From NCBI RefSeq assembly GCF_011299555.1, contig NZ_CP049857.1:372001-436000 (forward strand): 64,000 bases of DNA, written 5' to 3'. A model generated the notes under the pieces. That model worked only from the letters and a program-made list of their open reading frames with translations, did no database searches and was not told where the DNA came from. A program made the translations under genes and the position numbers. Origin of the DNA: Dysgonomonas sp. HDW5A. Its GTDB lineage: Bacteria > Bacteroidota > Bacteroidia > Bacteroidales > Dysgonomonadaceae. Numbering within the stretch: the first letter of the stretch is position 1; each line of letters starts with the position of its first letter. Below, piece after piece: positions 1-9,869 of this stretch.

Positions 1-1245
1 AAGAACTATACTATTGCCAATTACAGTGAGGTAATGAATAACTTTTTTCAGCAATGTATGGATGCGTCTAAGATTGTAGCTGATAGATTTCCTCTGGTAA
101 ATAACAACGGGATTCTTCAACAAACAGTATCCGACCCCGAAAACCCATACCTCAATATGTTTGCTGCTACAGATTTGAAAGGTTATTCGGAAGTTATTCT
201 ATGGAAACAATACGACAGGGGACTAGGTATCACACATAATGTGCCCATTGCTGCACAGACAGGCGGATATGTAAATGGTTTAACAAGAGGGTATGTAGAC
301 AATTTCCTTTTGGATAACGGAAAGCCTATATATGCGGATCCTGCAAGATATGCAGGCGACAATTACATTGCTGATGTTAGAAAAAACAGGGATGGACGTT
401 TATGGTTATTTTTAAAAGAACCAAAACAAAAGAACTTATTATTCAATACCGAAAATGCAGGTCGTGCCAATCCAGTTGAAGCTTACCCCAATATTACCTC
501 ATCTAATGCCGAAGTTGGCTATGGTACAGGCTATGCTATTCGGAAGGGCGGAACTTTCGATGGTGCTCAATTGACCGATAACGGTGGGTGTTATACCGGA
601 TCTATTGTATTCAGATCGGCTGAAGCTTGTTTAAATTATATTGAAGCCAATTATGAAAAAAATAGCTCTCTCGATGGAACTGCTACTCAATATTGGAAAA
701 ATCTAAGAGACCGTGCCAAGGTTAACAATGACTTCAATGCAACCATTGCAGCTACCGATATGAGTAAAGAAGCCCTTAACGATTGGGGTGCATATTCTGC
801 CGGACAGCTTATTTCGCCTACTCTTTACAATATTCGAAGAGAACGCCGCTCTGAACTGATGGCTGAAGGACTAAGAATGGCTGATTTAAGGAGATGGAGA
901 TCGTTAGATCAATTAATTATCAAACCTTATCACCTCGAAGGTATGAAGCTCTGGGGACCTATGAAAGCTTGGTATGTGGACGACAAAGGTGTTTCAATTC
1001 TGAAATATGGAGTGGTAGATGCCAATGTGAGTGCTCCCGACCAAAGTATTTACCTAAGACCTCAGGAAATAAATCCGAACTCTTTAGTTTTAAAACAAGG
1101 TGGATGTAAGTGGGCAATGGCGCATTATCTTTATCCGATAGCCATACAGCATTTTCTTATTACGGCAAATGGCTCTGTAGACAGTTCACCGATATATCAG
1201 AATCCGTATTGGCCTACTACTGCTAATGAAGGTGCAATTCAATAA
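1..1245 (+). CDS. RagB/SusD family outer-membrane nutrient-binding lipoprotein, 5'-truncated
   Basis: The reading frame is open from base 1, so the N-terminal half, including the signal peptide, lies outside the window. About 415 residues are visible. The C-terminal part carries the SusD hallmark NIRRERRSELMAEGLRMADL, where the family places the conserved ERR-E-L-EG-R-DLRRW stretch, and the last part ends in the usual loop-rich tail. SusD proteins are surface lipoproteins that cap a SusC TonB-dependent channel and bind glycans. The SusC partner is expected just upstream, out of view. A strong hairpin follows the stop codon, so this is the last gene of its operon. The family call is secure, but the substrate cannot be read from the sequence. 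Confidence 0.9.
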   Translation, partial: KNYTIANYSEVMNNFFQQCMDASKIVADRFPLVNNNGILQQTVSDPENPYLNMFAATDLKGYSEVILWKQYDRGLGITHNVPIAAQTGGYVNGLTRGYVDNFLLDNGKPIYADPARYAGDNYIADVRKNRDGRLWLFLKEPKQKNLLFNTENAGRANPVEAYPNITSSNAEVGYGTGYAIRKGGTFDGAQLTDNGGCYTGSIVFRSAEACLNYIEANYEKNSSLDGTATQYWKNLRDRAKVNNDFNATIAATDMSKEALNDWGAYSAGQLISPTLYNIRRERRSELMAEGLRMADLRRWRSLDQLIIKPYHLEGMKLWGPMKAWYVDDKGVSILKYGVVDANVSAPDQSIYLRPQEINPNSLVLKQGGCKWAMAHYLYPIAIQHFLITANGSVDSSPIYQNPYWPTTANEGAIQ

Positions 1246-1260
1246 CTAAGTATATTACAT

Positions 1261-1310
1261 AAACAAAAGAAGAGAGGCTTTACAATTGTAAAGCCTCTCT
1301 TCTTTTGTTT
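1261..1310. terminator. Perfect 50-bp palindrome, bidirectional terminator
   Basis: Two 25-nt arms (aaacaaaagaagagaggctt plus tacaa, then its exact reverse complement) meet with no spacer. The A-rich outer arm gives a T-tract in either direction. It sits between the susD stop on the plus strand and the tRNA-Arg on the minus strand, as expected for a terminator that serves two convergent transcripts. Confidence 0.85.
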
Positions 1311-1316
1311 CAAATG

Positions 1317-1388
1317 TGATCCCGAAGGGAATCGAACCCCCATCATAGGAACCGGAATCCTACGTTTTATCCATTAAACTACGGGACC
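1317..1388 (-). tRNA. tRNA-Arg, anticodon CCG
   Basis: On the minus strand the cloverleaf can be drawn by hand. The acceptor stem GGTCCCG pairs with CGGGATC (one G-T), and the D arm is followed by the anticodon stem TAGGA/TCCTA with loop TTCCGGT, which gives anticodon CCG. The T arm contains GGTTCGATTCC. The discriminator base is A and CCA is not encoded. It reads the rare CGG arginine codon. Confidence 0.95.
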
Positions 1389-1532
1389 ATTATGCAATTC
1401 GTTTGCAAAAGTATAAAAATATTTAGAATTCGATTTACTATTTACAGGATTCTATCTTTTTAAACACACTAAATTAATTATTGACACCCATTATTGACAT
1501 AAAAGCCTAGTTTATATTTATCCTATTATTTA

Positions 1533-1540
1533 TATCTTTG
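1533..1540 (+). promoter_or_regulatory. Putative -7 element for ung
   Basis: TATCTTTG matches the Bacteroidales -7 consensus TAnnTTTG and lies 28 bp before the ung start codon. No convincing -33 TTTG is visible at the usual spacing. Confidence 0.5.
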
Positions 1541-1568
1541 TCAAAGTCATCAAAAATATCACACAACT

Positions 1569-2231
1569 ATGGATGTTAAAATTGAAGAGTCTTGGAAAAA
1601 ACAATTACAAAACGAGTTTGAAAAGGATTATTTTATAAATCTCACCAATTTCATAAGGAATGAGTATCAAACAAAACAAATATTTCCTCCTGCTAAATTA
1701 ATCTTCAATGCTTTCGAACATACTCCTTTTGATAAAGTAAAAGTCGTAATTCTGGGGCAAGATCCATACCATAACGACGGGCAGGCACATGGGCTCTCGT
1801 TTTCGGTTAATGATGGTATACAATTTCCTCCTTCATTGATTAATATATTCAAAGAAATAAATAGCGATTTAGGTATTCCGATTCCCCAATCGGGAAATCT
1901 GACACGGTGGGCAGATCAGGGAGTTCTGCTACTCAATGCTACATTGACAGTACAAGCTCATCAGGCAGGCTCGCACCAAAACAAAGGATGGGAGAATTTT
2001 ACTGATGCAGCCATTAAGAAACTGGCAGATGAGAGAGAAAATATTGTATTTCTATTATGGGGATCATATGCTCAAAAGAAAGCGGCGTTTATCGACAGTA
2101 ATAAACACCTCATTTTAAAATCGGTACACCCTTCTCCCCTATCGGCACACAGAGGCTTTTTCGGGAATAAGCAGTTTAGCCAAATCAATGACTATCTAAC
2201 ATCGAAAGGTCTGACACCTATTCAATGGTAA
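1569..2231 (+). CDS. ung: Uracil-DNA glycosylase, family 1
   Basis: It removes uracil from DNA in base-excision repair in the cytoplasm. At 220 residues it has the normal family-1 length. The water-activating loop GQDPYHNDGQAHG lies at residues 63-75 with catalytic Asp65, and the minor-groove loop HPSPLSAHRG starts at His187. Both family-1 motifs are complete. The ATG follows a TATCTTTG promoter element by 28 bp. The Sel1-repeat gene begins 42 bp after the stop, so the two may share a transcript, although nothing suggests a shared function. Confidence 0.97.
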   Translation: MDVKIEESWKKQLQNEFEKDYFINLTNFIRNEYQTKQIFPPAKLIFNAFEHTPFDKVKVVILGQDPYHNDGQAHGLSFSVNDGIQFPPSLINIFKEINSDLGIPIPQSGNLTRWADQGVLLLNATLTVQAHQAGSHQNKGWENFTDAAIKKLADERENIVFLLWGSYAQKKAAFIDSNKHLILKSVHPSPLSAHRGFFGNKQFSQINDYLTSKGLTPIQW

Positions 2232-2273
2232 AATATAAAATTCAACACAATAAAAATTTAAAATAAAACAAAT

Positions 2274-4877
2274 ATGTTCGGATTCTTCAAAAGAAAAAAT
2301 AAAGATAACGGAGCAAGCAAAGAGCAGGCTGTGCGAACGGAAGTTTCATCACAGGGAAGTATAGAAGATCAATATAAAAGCCTATTGAATAATCACAGAA
2401 GCAATCTTTCTGAAATATCCCTTGTTGCTCAAAAGTATATAGATAAAGATAATTATACGGATAAAAATGAATGGCTGGATGCTTTAGCTATTTGTGATAT
2501 TGCTCTACAAGAGAACAAAGTCGATAATACGATCAAAGAACTTTACCGTCAGATATATACCCGTAACTGGAACAAATATGTATCGATGGAATATAACGAC
2601 ACTGATTATAAGTATTGGTTCAACCTGAATAAAGATATCAATGACCGTTTTATTAAAATTGGTCATACCAGAGGTTATTGCGAACAAGCCGATTTATACG
2701 GATCGGCTCGCAGGGGATACCGCAATTTAGAAAAGAAAATCGAATATCTAAAAGAAGGAGTTAAAGCCGAAGATCCCGCTTCATTAGGCGACTATGGATA
2801 TGGATTATATCTAGGTTTGCCTGAATACGGCAAAGAAAATAAAGAAGAAGGCCGTAAATTGGTAGAACGCTCTATTGAATTAGGTTATGAATCAGCAGAA
2901 ATACTTTTACTGTATATTGATTTCTATGATACTGATCTCGATCAAAGTATACTGCTTCAACGTATAAACGAATATATAGAGAAGACAGAATCAGAAAACC
3001 GTAAACCCTATCATCTTTTGGCTGATTTTTATCTGAGAAAAGAAAACGATCTGGATAAGGCTGTCGAAGTTATGAAAAAAGGAATAGCAGTGGGAGGTCA
3101 TTACTGTGAATACCTTTTGGGGATGAATTATCTGAACGGAAGAATAGAGAATGCAGATAAAAATCAAGGAATAAAACTTCTCGAAAGTGCATACAGCTAT
3201 CACACGGTATATGCTGCTAATTTCTTAGGACAGTATTATAACTTTGGAAATGATGAAAATACATCCATCGAAAAAGCTATTCTATGGCACGAAAAAGCTG
3301 CATTATATTGCTACCCTGAATCGTCATTCGAACTAGCTTGTATTTATTTATACAACGAAAACCTAAAAGATATACAGAAAGGCTTAGCTTATCTAGATCA
3401 GGCTATTGAAGACGGAAGCCCCAGGGGTTTAGCCGAAAGAGCATATCTGATATTGGAAACCGAAATATTATCTACCAATATAGATGAAGCTAAACAACTT
3501 CTCGAAAAAGCCATGGACATGGGTAACGAATATGCTCCTTACCGTTTAGGCTTAGGTTATCAAAATGCAGAATTCGTTGCTGAACCCGACTATAAGAAAG
3601 CTCTAGAATTATTTGAGCTGGGAGCTGAAAGAAACCACTTATACAGTATTGAGTTAGCAGGTAACTATTATCGTGTAGGTGTTGGTGGCGAAGATGAAGT
3701 AGCAGCAGAAAAAGCTGTTAAATACCTGACGAGAGCCATCGAAATGGGATCGGATTACGCTCGTATAGAACTCGCTTTTTGCTACGAAACCGGTTTCGGT
3801 GTAGAACAAGATTTCCAAAAAGCATTTGACCTATATCGAGAGGCGGCGGCAAATAACTACTCGTATGCCAACACCAAGATGGCGGTATATTACGAAGATG
3901 GTATATTAGGTGAAGCGAATACAGCCGAAGCATTCAATAATTATATGATTGCAGCCGCAGCAGGTATTCCCGATGCCATGTATCACTTGGGACGTTACTA
4001 TAAATATGCTGTAGGAGTACCTGAAAACCCCGAAGAGGCTCTTAAATTATTCAATCAGGCTGCCGAAGCAAATAGTGCTCCCGGACTTACCGAATTGGCC
4101 ATCAGTTACGAACAAGAGTATGGAGGTTTAGAGTTCGATGCAACTAAAATTTTGCATTATATGTCCAGAGCTGCCGAAATGGGATATACTTATGCCCAAT
4201 ACAAACTGGGATCGTATTACTACTACGGATTGGTCGAAACCGATCTGAATAAGGCTATCGAATGGTACACAAAAGCCTACGAACAAGGTTATCCTTATGC
4301 TGCACTTATGTTAGGCGAATACTACCTGTACAATGTAGGAGGTGGTGAAACCGAATATGATAAAGCATTTGCCTACTTCAAGTTTGCAGAAGAGCAAAAC
4401 GTGATTTCTGAAGGTCTCGGTGTTTGTTATGAATATGGATTAGGAGTTGAGGAAAATGAAACCGAAGCATTCAAGTACTATACTTTAGCAGCTAATGACA
4501 ATTATACGGCTGCAAAATATCGCTTAGGATTGTGCTACAGATACGGGCGTGGTACAACCGAAAACCTCACGGACGCTTATCGCTGGCTGTCCGATGCGGC
4601 TCAAAACGGCAACTACAATGCTCAGTATGAAACGGCAATGATGTTATTAAACGGCGAAGGTGTCAGTATGGATCAGCAACAAGCCATACAAATGTTGACT
4701 AAAATAGCTGAAGAAGATCACGACTATGCTCAGTTTGAACTGGGTAACTGCTACTTAACAGGAAAAGGTGTAGCCGAAGACGAAGTACAGGCGATGTACT
4801 GGTATCAGAAGGCTGCCGATAACGGAAACGAGCAAGCTCAGAAACTAACCGGAAAAAGAGAACGTCGAAAAAGATAA
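2274..4877 (+). CDS. Very long Sel1-repeat (TPR-like) protein
   Basis: The protein has 867 residues. After a basic N-terminal leader (MFGFFKRKNKDN) it is built almost wholly of Sel1-type helical repeats of about 36 residues. The repeats are seen in the recurring pattern A-x-x-x-L-G-x-x-Y-x-x-G followed by A-x-x-W-Y/L-x-x-A-A, for example around EALKLFNQAAE and AMYWYQKAADNG near the end. I see on the order of 15-20 repeats. No signal peptide or transmembrane segment is visible, so it is probably cytoplasmic. Such solenoids are protein-binding scaffolds. The next gene encodes an Hsp90-family ATPase, and TPR-type proteins are common Hsp90 partners, so a functional pair is possible, but this is inference. 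A hairpin after the stop suggests that transcription is at least partly separate. Confidence 0.85.
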   Translation: MFGFFKRKNKDNGASKEQAVRTEVSSQGSIEDQYKSLLNNHRSNLSEISLVAQKYIDKDNYTDKNEWLDALAICDIALQENKVDNTIKELYRQIYTRNWNKYVSMEYNDTDYKYWFNLNKDINDRFIKIGHTRGYCEQADLYGSARRGYRNLEKKIEYLKEGVKAEDPASLGDYGYGLYLGLPEYGKENKEEGRKLVERSIELGYESAEILLLYIDFYDTDLDQSILLQRINEYIEKTESENRKPYHLLADFYLRKENDLDKAVEVMKKGIAVGGHYCEYLLGMNYLNGRIENADKNQGIKLLESAYSYHTVYAANFLGQYYNFGNDENTSIEKAILWHEKAALYCYPESSFELACIYLYNENLKDIQKGLAYLDQAIEDGSPRGLAERAYLILETEILSTNIDEAKQLLEKAMDMGNEYAPYRLGLGYQNAEFVAEPDYKKALELFELGAERNHLYSIELAGNYYRVGVGGEDEVAAEKAVKYLTRAIEMGSDYARIELAFCYETGFGVEQDFQKAFDLYREAAANNYSYANTKMAVYYEDGILGEANTAEAFNNYMIAAAAGIPDAMYHLGRYYKYAVGVPENPEEALKLFNQAAEANSAPGLTELAISYEQEYGGLEFDATKILHYMSRAAEMGYTYAQYKLGSYYYYGLVETDLNKAIEWYTKAYEQGYPYAALMLGEYYLYNVGGGETEYDKAFAYFKFAEEQNVISEGLGVCYEYGLGVEENETEAFKYYTLAANDNYTAAKYRLGLCYRYGRGTTENLTDAYRWLSDAAQNGNYNAQYETAMMLLNGEGVSMDQQQAIQMLTKIAEEDHDYAQFELGNCYLTGKGVAEDEVQAMYWYQKAADNGNEQAQKLTGKRERRKR

Positions 4878-4957
4878 GAGATCGCAAACCTTTTTATTTA
4901 TCTTATAGATCGATAAAATATCGTGTATAACTTAATTAACATTTCGAATACATCTAA

Positions 4958-4989
4958 AATTGGGTACTGTTGAAAAACAGTATCCAATT
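4958..4989 (+). terminator. Hairpin after the Sel1-repeat gene
   Basis: Arms of 14 nt (aattgggtactgtt and aacagtatccaatt, one G-T pair) surround the loop gaaa. A weak T-rich run follows. It separates the Sel1 gene from the Hsp90-like gene. Confidence 0.6.
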
Positions 4990-5077
4990 ATTGTTTAAAT
5001 TTGCAATGTACGATTGTAATCTTTTAAGTCTTAATGAATCTCACTTTATCTGAATAGATTACAACAAAAAATAAATA

Positions 5078-6883
5078 ATGGAAGAAAACAACGAAAATAA
5101 ATACCTCTTTCAAGTGAATTTGAAAGGGATGATCGAATTATTGTCAGAACATATTTACAGTGCTCCAAACGTATTTGTAAGAGAACTTCTTCAAAATGGT
5201 ATCGATGCAAATACAGCAAGGAGATCAATTGACGAGAATCATAAAGGCATTATAAACATTTACCTGAATAAGGTAAATGATACTCCACAACTTATATTCG
5301 AAGATAACGGAATCGGCTTAACGGAAGAAGAGGTACATCAATTTCTTTCTGTTATCGGGCAAAGCTCTAAGCGTGGCGATTTTAACGAAAAAGACTTTAT
5401 CGGTAAATTTGGTATCGGTATGTTATCGTGCCTAGTCGTAAGTCACGAAATTGTAGTTGAAACCCGTTCGCTATTGAAAGACAAATCGGTATGCTGGAGA
5501 GGGAAAGCCGATGGTACATATACTGTCGAAACGATTGATAACATAGAGAATGCAGGAACAAGAGTCATACTATCACCAAAAAAAGAATGGCTTCCGTTAT
5601 TCGAAAAAGAAGAACTGAAAAAGAATGTTCTTCAGTTCGGAAATGCGTTACCTATTACCATTAACTTCATCACCGACGAAGGCACAGAGGTACTGGTTGA
5701 CAAAGATCCTGTATGGCTCAACAAAGAAAGCTCAAAAGAAGAACTGATGGAATATGGTCGGAAAACATTCAACATCAACTTTCTGGATGCTTTTTATCTG
5801 CACTCAGAAAAAGGAGAGATCGATGGTGTTGCTTACATTATGCCCTACAAAGTTCAGTTCTCGGGTGCAAAACAACATAAGATATACCTCAAGAGAATGT
5901 ACCTGTGCGAACAAGCTAACAACTTGTTACCCGAATGGACGTCTTTCGTGAAATGTATAATCAATACAAATGACCTCCGCCCGACTGCATCACGAGAATC
6001 TCTGATGGATGACGATGTTATGAAAGAGGCTAAAAAAGAACTTAGCAACTGTTTCAAAGACTATTTGAAAGTATTGATGCTGAGTGATATCAAAAAGCTT
6101 AGTGAGATCATCAATATACACCATATCTTTATCAAAGCATTAGCGGTTGAAGATCGTGAACTACTGAAAATGTTTATAGACTACATTCCTTTCGAAACAA
6201 ATAAAGGACACATGACATTTTTGTCTATTAAAACATATAATGATATTGTTTATTATACCCCTTCGTTAGACGATTTTCGTCAGATTCGCCGGATCGCCGG
6301 ATCACAGGGTAAAACCGTTATTAATGCGGCTTATTCATTTGAGGTGGATTTGATTCAAAAGATAAAGATTGCTTTTCCTGACATCCGTCTCGAAAAAATC
6401 ACACCGCAAGATATCCTCGATACGCTTTCGGATGTGGTTGTGTCGGATGACGAGCGCTATCAGCAATTTGAAACAAGGGCAAACGAGTTACTTAAAGGTC
6501 AGTATTGCAAAGCTCAACTGAAACAATTTGATCCGATTGACACGCCTGCCATATATGTAGCCAATGATGAAGCTATGAGCAATAAGAATATCCAGAATCT
6601 ATCTAATTCAGGAAATCCTTTTGCAGCCACATTACACAATTTCATCAAGAAAGAGGACAATATGCCTACCCTGTGTTTCAACAAGGACAACGAGATTGTA
6701 CAAAATCTGATTGCCATTGAAGACGAGACACTATTCAATTCCGTAGTACATATCATGTATGTACAAGCGTTGATGCTTGGCGGATATCCTGTAAATAAAA
6801 AAGAAATGACTGTATTTAACGATGCTCTATACCAATTATTGATAATGGGCATGAGTAATTTTATTGGTAAATTTGATTTGTAA
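5078..6883 (+). CDS. HtpG-like Hsp90-family ATPase (GHKL fold)
   Basis: The 601-residue protein has the three Bergerat-fold motifs: ELLQNGIDANTAR (residues 36-48, with Glu36, Asn40 and Asp43), EDNGIGL (75-81) and FIGKFGIGM (107-115). It is cytoplasmic with no leader. Canonical HtpG has ELxSNAxDA in the first motif, whereas here it is ELLQNGIDA. The rest of the sequence departs enough that I would not call it the housekeeping htpG. It belongs to the shorter HSP90 family proteins found beside accessory genes. Its partner may be the Sel1-repeat protein upstream. The lipoprotein gene begins 4 bp after its stop, which indicates cotranscription. Confidence 0.85.
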   Translation: MEENNENKYLFQVNLKGMIELLSEHIYSAPNVFVRELLQNGIDANTARRSIDENHKGIINIYLNKVNDTPQLIFEDNGIGLTEEEVHQFLSVIGQSSKRGDFNEKDFIGKFGIGMLSCLVVSHEIVVETRSLLKDKSVCWRGKADGTYTVETIDNIENAGTRVILSPKKEWLPLFEKEELKKNVLQFGNALPITINFITDEGTEVLVDKDPVWLNKESSKEELMEYGRKTFNINFLDAFYLHSEKGEIDGVAYIMPYKVQFSGAKQHKIYLKRMYLCEQANNLLPEWTSFVKCIINTNDLRPTASRESLMDDDVMKEAKKELSNCFKDYLKVLMLSDIKKLSEIINIHHIFIKALAVEDRELLKMFIDYIPFETNKGHMTFLSIKTYNDIVYYTPSLDDFRQIRRIAGSQGKTVINAAYSFEVDLIQKIKIAFPDIRLEKITPQDILDTLSDVVVSDDERYQQFETRANELLKGQYCKAQLKQFDPIDTPAIYVANDEAMSNKNIQNLSNSGNPFAATLHNFIKKEDNMPTLCFNKDNEIVQNLIAIEDETLFNSVVHIMYVQALMLGGYPVNKKEMTVFNDALYQLLIMGMSNFIGKFDL

Positions 6884-6887
6884 ACGT

Positions 6888-7505
6888 ATGAAAAACAGTA
6901 TCCGTCTAGCCGCATTACTTCTTTGCATTATTTGCCTTTCTTGTAAAAACTCCGAAAATGGAAAGTCGCAAGAATCTATTCAAGAGAAAATGAGTGCATA
7001 CACTGGTTCTCCTGTATCCAATCAATTTCCGGATATAGATAATGATGAAAACGAAGCATCGTATTCGGGATTCTGTTCTCTCCTCAAAAACAAAGATGAT
7101 GGTTATAAGTTTGTTTTAAAGGAGAAAGATCATTTCAAGGAAAAAGGCTATCAGTTGTTTTACTTCGATGATGATGACCACAAGTTCTATCTCGGAGCTA
7201 TAAAGAGTAACGACGAAATGGATATTCTAAGATGGCGTGGAACCAACGGAATCAACTACGATCATACCAATCAAGATGTAATAAACAAACTCGAAGAATG
7301 GAGTAAAGAGAATCCGGTAAGGATTGTCGGAGTCTCTTTTGATTGGGTTTTGTTTAACTTCGAACGTCCAGTCAAAGATATAGAACAACTTGCTAAAGAA
7401 GTATATGATTTCTGCCCCGACGTTGTAGAGCAAGGTGTAGGAACGATGGATGAATTGAAACACTTCATCAAAAAAGAAAATGGAATATACCTTTGGTGGG
7501 ATTAA
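6888..7505 (+). CDS. Small secreted lipoprotein of unknown function
   Basis: I chose the ATG at 6888, 4 bp after the Hsp90-like stop, because it puts a signal peptide (MKNSIRLAALLLCIICLSC) at the very N-terminus. An in-frame GTG upstream (6864) lies inside the preceding gene and would bury the leader. The lipobox-like LSC places the modified Cys at residue 19. The mature part is about 185 residues, acidic, and includes a DNDENE patch and several aromatic blocks (YLWWD at the C-terminus). I do not recognise the family. Tight spacing with the Hsp90-like gene suggests one transcript. Confidence 0.7.
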   Translation: MKNSIRLAALLLCIICLSCKNSENGKSQESIQEKMSAYTGSPVSNQFPDIDNDENEASYSGFCSLLKNKDDGYKFVLKEKDHFKEKGYQLFYFDDDDHKFYLGAIKSNDEMDILRWRGTNGINYDHTNQDVINKLEEWSKENPVRIVGVSFDWVLFNFERPVKDIEQLAKEVYDFCPDVVEQGVGTMDELKHFIKKENGIYLWWD

Positions 7506-7587
7506 CTACTTTCGATATACATAAAGAGCTAATCGCCGACAATACCAATACCTTACAACCTGATAAACTAAAATAAAACCTGATCTT

Positions 7588-9846
7588 ATGACTAGTACCA
7601 ATCGTTTAACCTGTATTCTGATACTCTTTCTGAGCCTTTTCTCTTTTGTGGGAAATGCTCAGACTATGAATAATCCTATTCAGATAATCCCTCAACCCAA
7701 TAGTATAGAATTGGGCAAAGGAGAGTTTAAATGGAATAAGAAAACTAAAATTATTATTACCAACGATAACGAGGAATTAAAAGCAACTGCCGATTATCTG
7801 GCTGATGTTCTTTCCAATATCACTAAATCTCCCGTTAAAGTCACAAAAGGGAAACCGAAAGCCAAGAATGCACTCATCTTGCATTTGGGCAAAGGGCAAG
7901 GAGAGGAATCTTATGAATTGAATATAGATAAAGACCGTATTATCATTGAAGGCCTTAAACCTGCCGGAATATTCTACGGAATACAAAGTTTACTTCAGAT
8001 GATTCCTGTAGAAGGAGGTAAATTTTCTCTTCAATCGGTTCAGATTAAAGATAACCCTCGATTCTCGTACCGGGGAATGCACTTGGATGTATCACGACAT
8101 TTTTATACAAAAGAAGAGGTCAAAAAATTTATTGATCTAATCGCCATGTATAAGTTTAACCGCTTTCACTGGCATCTGACCGATGCGGCGGGATGGCGTT
8201 TAGAAATAAAACAATATCCTCTTTTGACACAAAAAACCGCATTCAGAGCCGAGGCCAACTACAATGACTTTTGGGGTGGCGAAAGAAAGTATGCCGATGA
8301 AGGTGCAGATAATGCTCATGGCGGATACTATACTCAGGACGATGCCAGAGAGATAGTTGCTTATGCGGCTTCTAAATATATTACGGTAATACCGGAAATA
8401 GAAATGCCGGGACATTCGGAAGAGGTATTCGTAGCCTATCCGAATCTTTCATGCTCGGGTAAACCTTATGTTGACAGTGATTTCTGTGCGGGGAACGATG
8501 ATTCTTTTACCTTCCTGAATAATGTACTCGATGAAGTTATAGACATATTCCCGTCTCAGTATATCCATATCGGAGGAGATGAGGCTGGAAAAAAGTCATG
8601 GAAAAAATGTCCTAAATGTCAACAACGCATTGTGGATGAAAACCTGAAAGATGTAGATGAATTGCAAAGCTATTTTATCAAACGCATATCGAAACACCTT
8701 ACATCCAGAAACAGAAACCTCATCGGATGGGACGAAATTATTGATGGCGGTCTGGCTTCTGATGCCACCGTAATGGTATGGAGAGGCAAAGAAAAGGGAG
8801 AAGTTGCCGCACGTCATGGCAACCATGTAATAATGACTCCGGGTAGCCACTGTTATTTCGACAGTTATCAGGCTGATCCGACTACTGAACCCAAAACCAT
8901 CGGAGGATATCTGCCTTTGCAGAAAGTATATTCGTTTGAAGTGACTCCTGCCAATGACTCTCTCGCACCGTTTTATCTGGGTGGACAGGGAAATATATGG
9001 ACAGAGTATATGACCGATTTTAAACGTGTTGAATATATGGCATTTCCACGGGCTATTGCCTTGGCCGAAACTTTATGGTCGAGCAAAGAAAGCAGAAACT
9101 GGAGTGACTTTAAAGCACGTATGGCAAATCAGTATCCCAGATTAGAGTTGTTGGATGTGAATTATCACAGACCTTCGTTTGAGATAGAGATGACAGAAAA
9201 AGTAGATACTGCAAATAAACTTGTGGAAGTGAAATTCGAGTCCGAATTAAATAATCCTGTCATTCGATATACACTCGATGGAACAGAGCCGACCAATGAG
9301 TCAGCTATTTACACAAGCCCTTTTACTATTGATCGGATAGCCCATATCAACGCTGCTGTTTTTGTAGATGACCAAATTCAGAAACCTATTTTAAAAAGAA
9401 AATCGGGATATCATCGGGCAGTGGGTAAAAAAGTGACCTATAATACCAAATGGCAATCGTATCCCGCAGGAGGAGAAACAGCTCTTACGGATGGTTACAG
9501 TGGTAGTTTGACTTATGGTGATGGACGTTGGCAAGGTTTCACATCGAATATGGATGTAGTTATAGACATGGGCAGTATAGTACAGCTAAACTCGCTAAGT
9601 GCCAACTTTATGCAACTTACAGGCCCCGGAGTATATATTCCCAAATACGTGGAAGTTTCTCTTTCGAATGACGGTGTAAATTTTGAGAAAGCTTTTAGAG
9701 TAGAAAGCACTGTTCCCAAAGAATATGACCGTTTAATCTTCCAGGATTTTGTAGGAGGACTAGAGAATAAGCAGGCACGTTATATCAAAGTCTTTGCTAA
9801 AAATAACGGAGGCTTTTTATTCGTTGACGAATTGGTTGTTAATTAA
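7588..9846 (+). CDS. Beta-N-acetylhexosaminidase, GH20, with C-terminal carbohydrate-binding domain
   Basis: It removes terminal beta-linked GlcNAc or GalNAc in the periplasm or at the cell surface. The 752-residue protein begins with a signal peptide ending near residue 25 (GNAQ). It continues with a GH20b domain (about 28-155) and the catalytic TIM barrel (about 158-515), where HIGGDE at 327-332 supplies the Asp331-Glu332 pair. A chitobiase C-terminal-like region follows (about 540-600, PVIRYTLDGTEPT), then an F5/8 type C-like lectin domain (about 620-752). It is the first of three co-directional glycan genes (GH20, DUF4838, GH28). Likely substrates are host or microbial N-acetylated glycans. 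Confidence 0.95.
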   Translation: MTSTNRLTCILILFLSLFSFVGNAQTMNNPIQIIPQPNSIELGKGEFKWNKKTKIIITNDNEELKATADYLADVLSNITKSPVKVTKGKPKAKNALILHLGKGQGEESYELNIDKDRIIIEGLKPAGIFYGIQSLLQMIPVEGGKFSLQSVQIKDNPRFSYRGMHLDVSRHFYTKEEVKKFIDLIAMYKFNRFHWHLTDAAGWRLEIKQYPLLTQKTAFRAEANYNDFWGGERKYADEGADNAHGGYYTQDDAREIVAYAASKYITVIPEIEMPGHSEEVFVAYPNLSCSGKPYVDSDFCAGNDDSFTFLNNVLDEVIDIFPSQYIHIGGDEAGKKSWKKCPKCQQRIVDENLKDVDELQSYFIKRISKHLTSRNRNLIGWDEIIDGGLASDATVMVWRGKEKGEVAARHGNHVIMTPGSHCYFDSYQADPTTEPKTIGGYLPLQKVYSFEVTPANDSLAPFYLGGQGNIWTEYMTDFKRVEYMAFPRAIALAETLWSSKESRNWSDFKARMANQYPRLELLDVNYHRPSFEIEMTEKVDTANKLVEVKFESELNNPVIRYTLDGTEPTNESAIYTSPFTIDRIAHINAAVFVDDQIQKPILKRKSGYHRAVGKKVTYNTKWQSYPAGGETALTDGYSGSLTYGDGRWQGFTSNMDVVIDMGSIVQLNSLSANFMQLTGPGVYIPKYVEVSLSNDGVNFEKAFRVESTVPKEYDRLIFQDFVGGLENKQARYIKVFAKNNGGFLFVDELVVN

Positions 9847-9869
9847 AATCTCAAAATAAATTAATCAAC

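Noticed and set aside
6514-6915. 133-codon open frame on the minus strand
   Set aside because: It lies wholly over the Hsp90-like gene end, has no homology-like pattern or leader, and mirrors the codon use of the sense gene.
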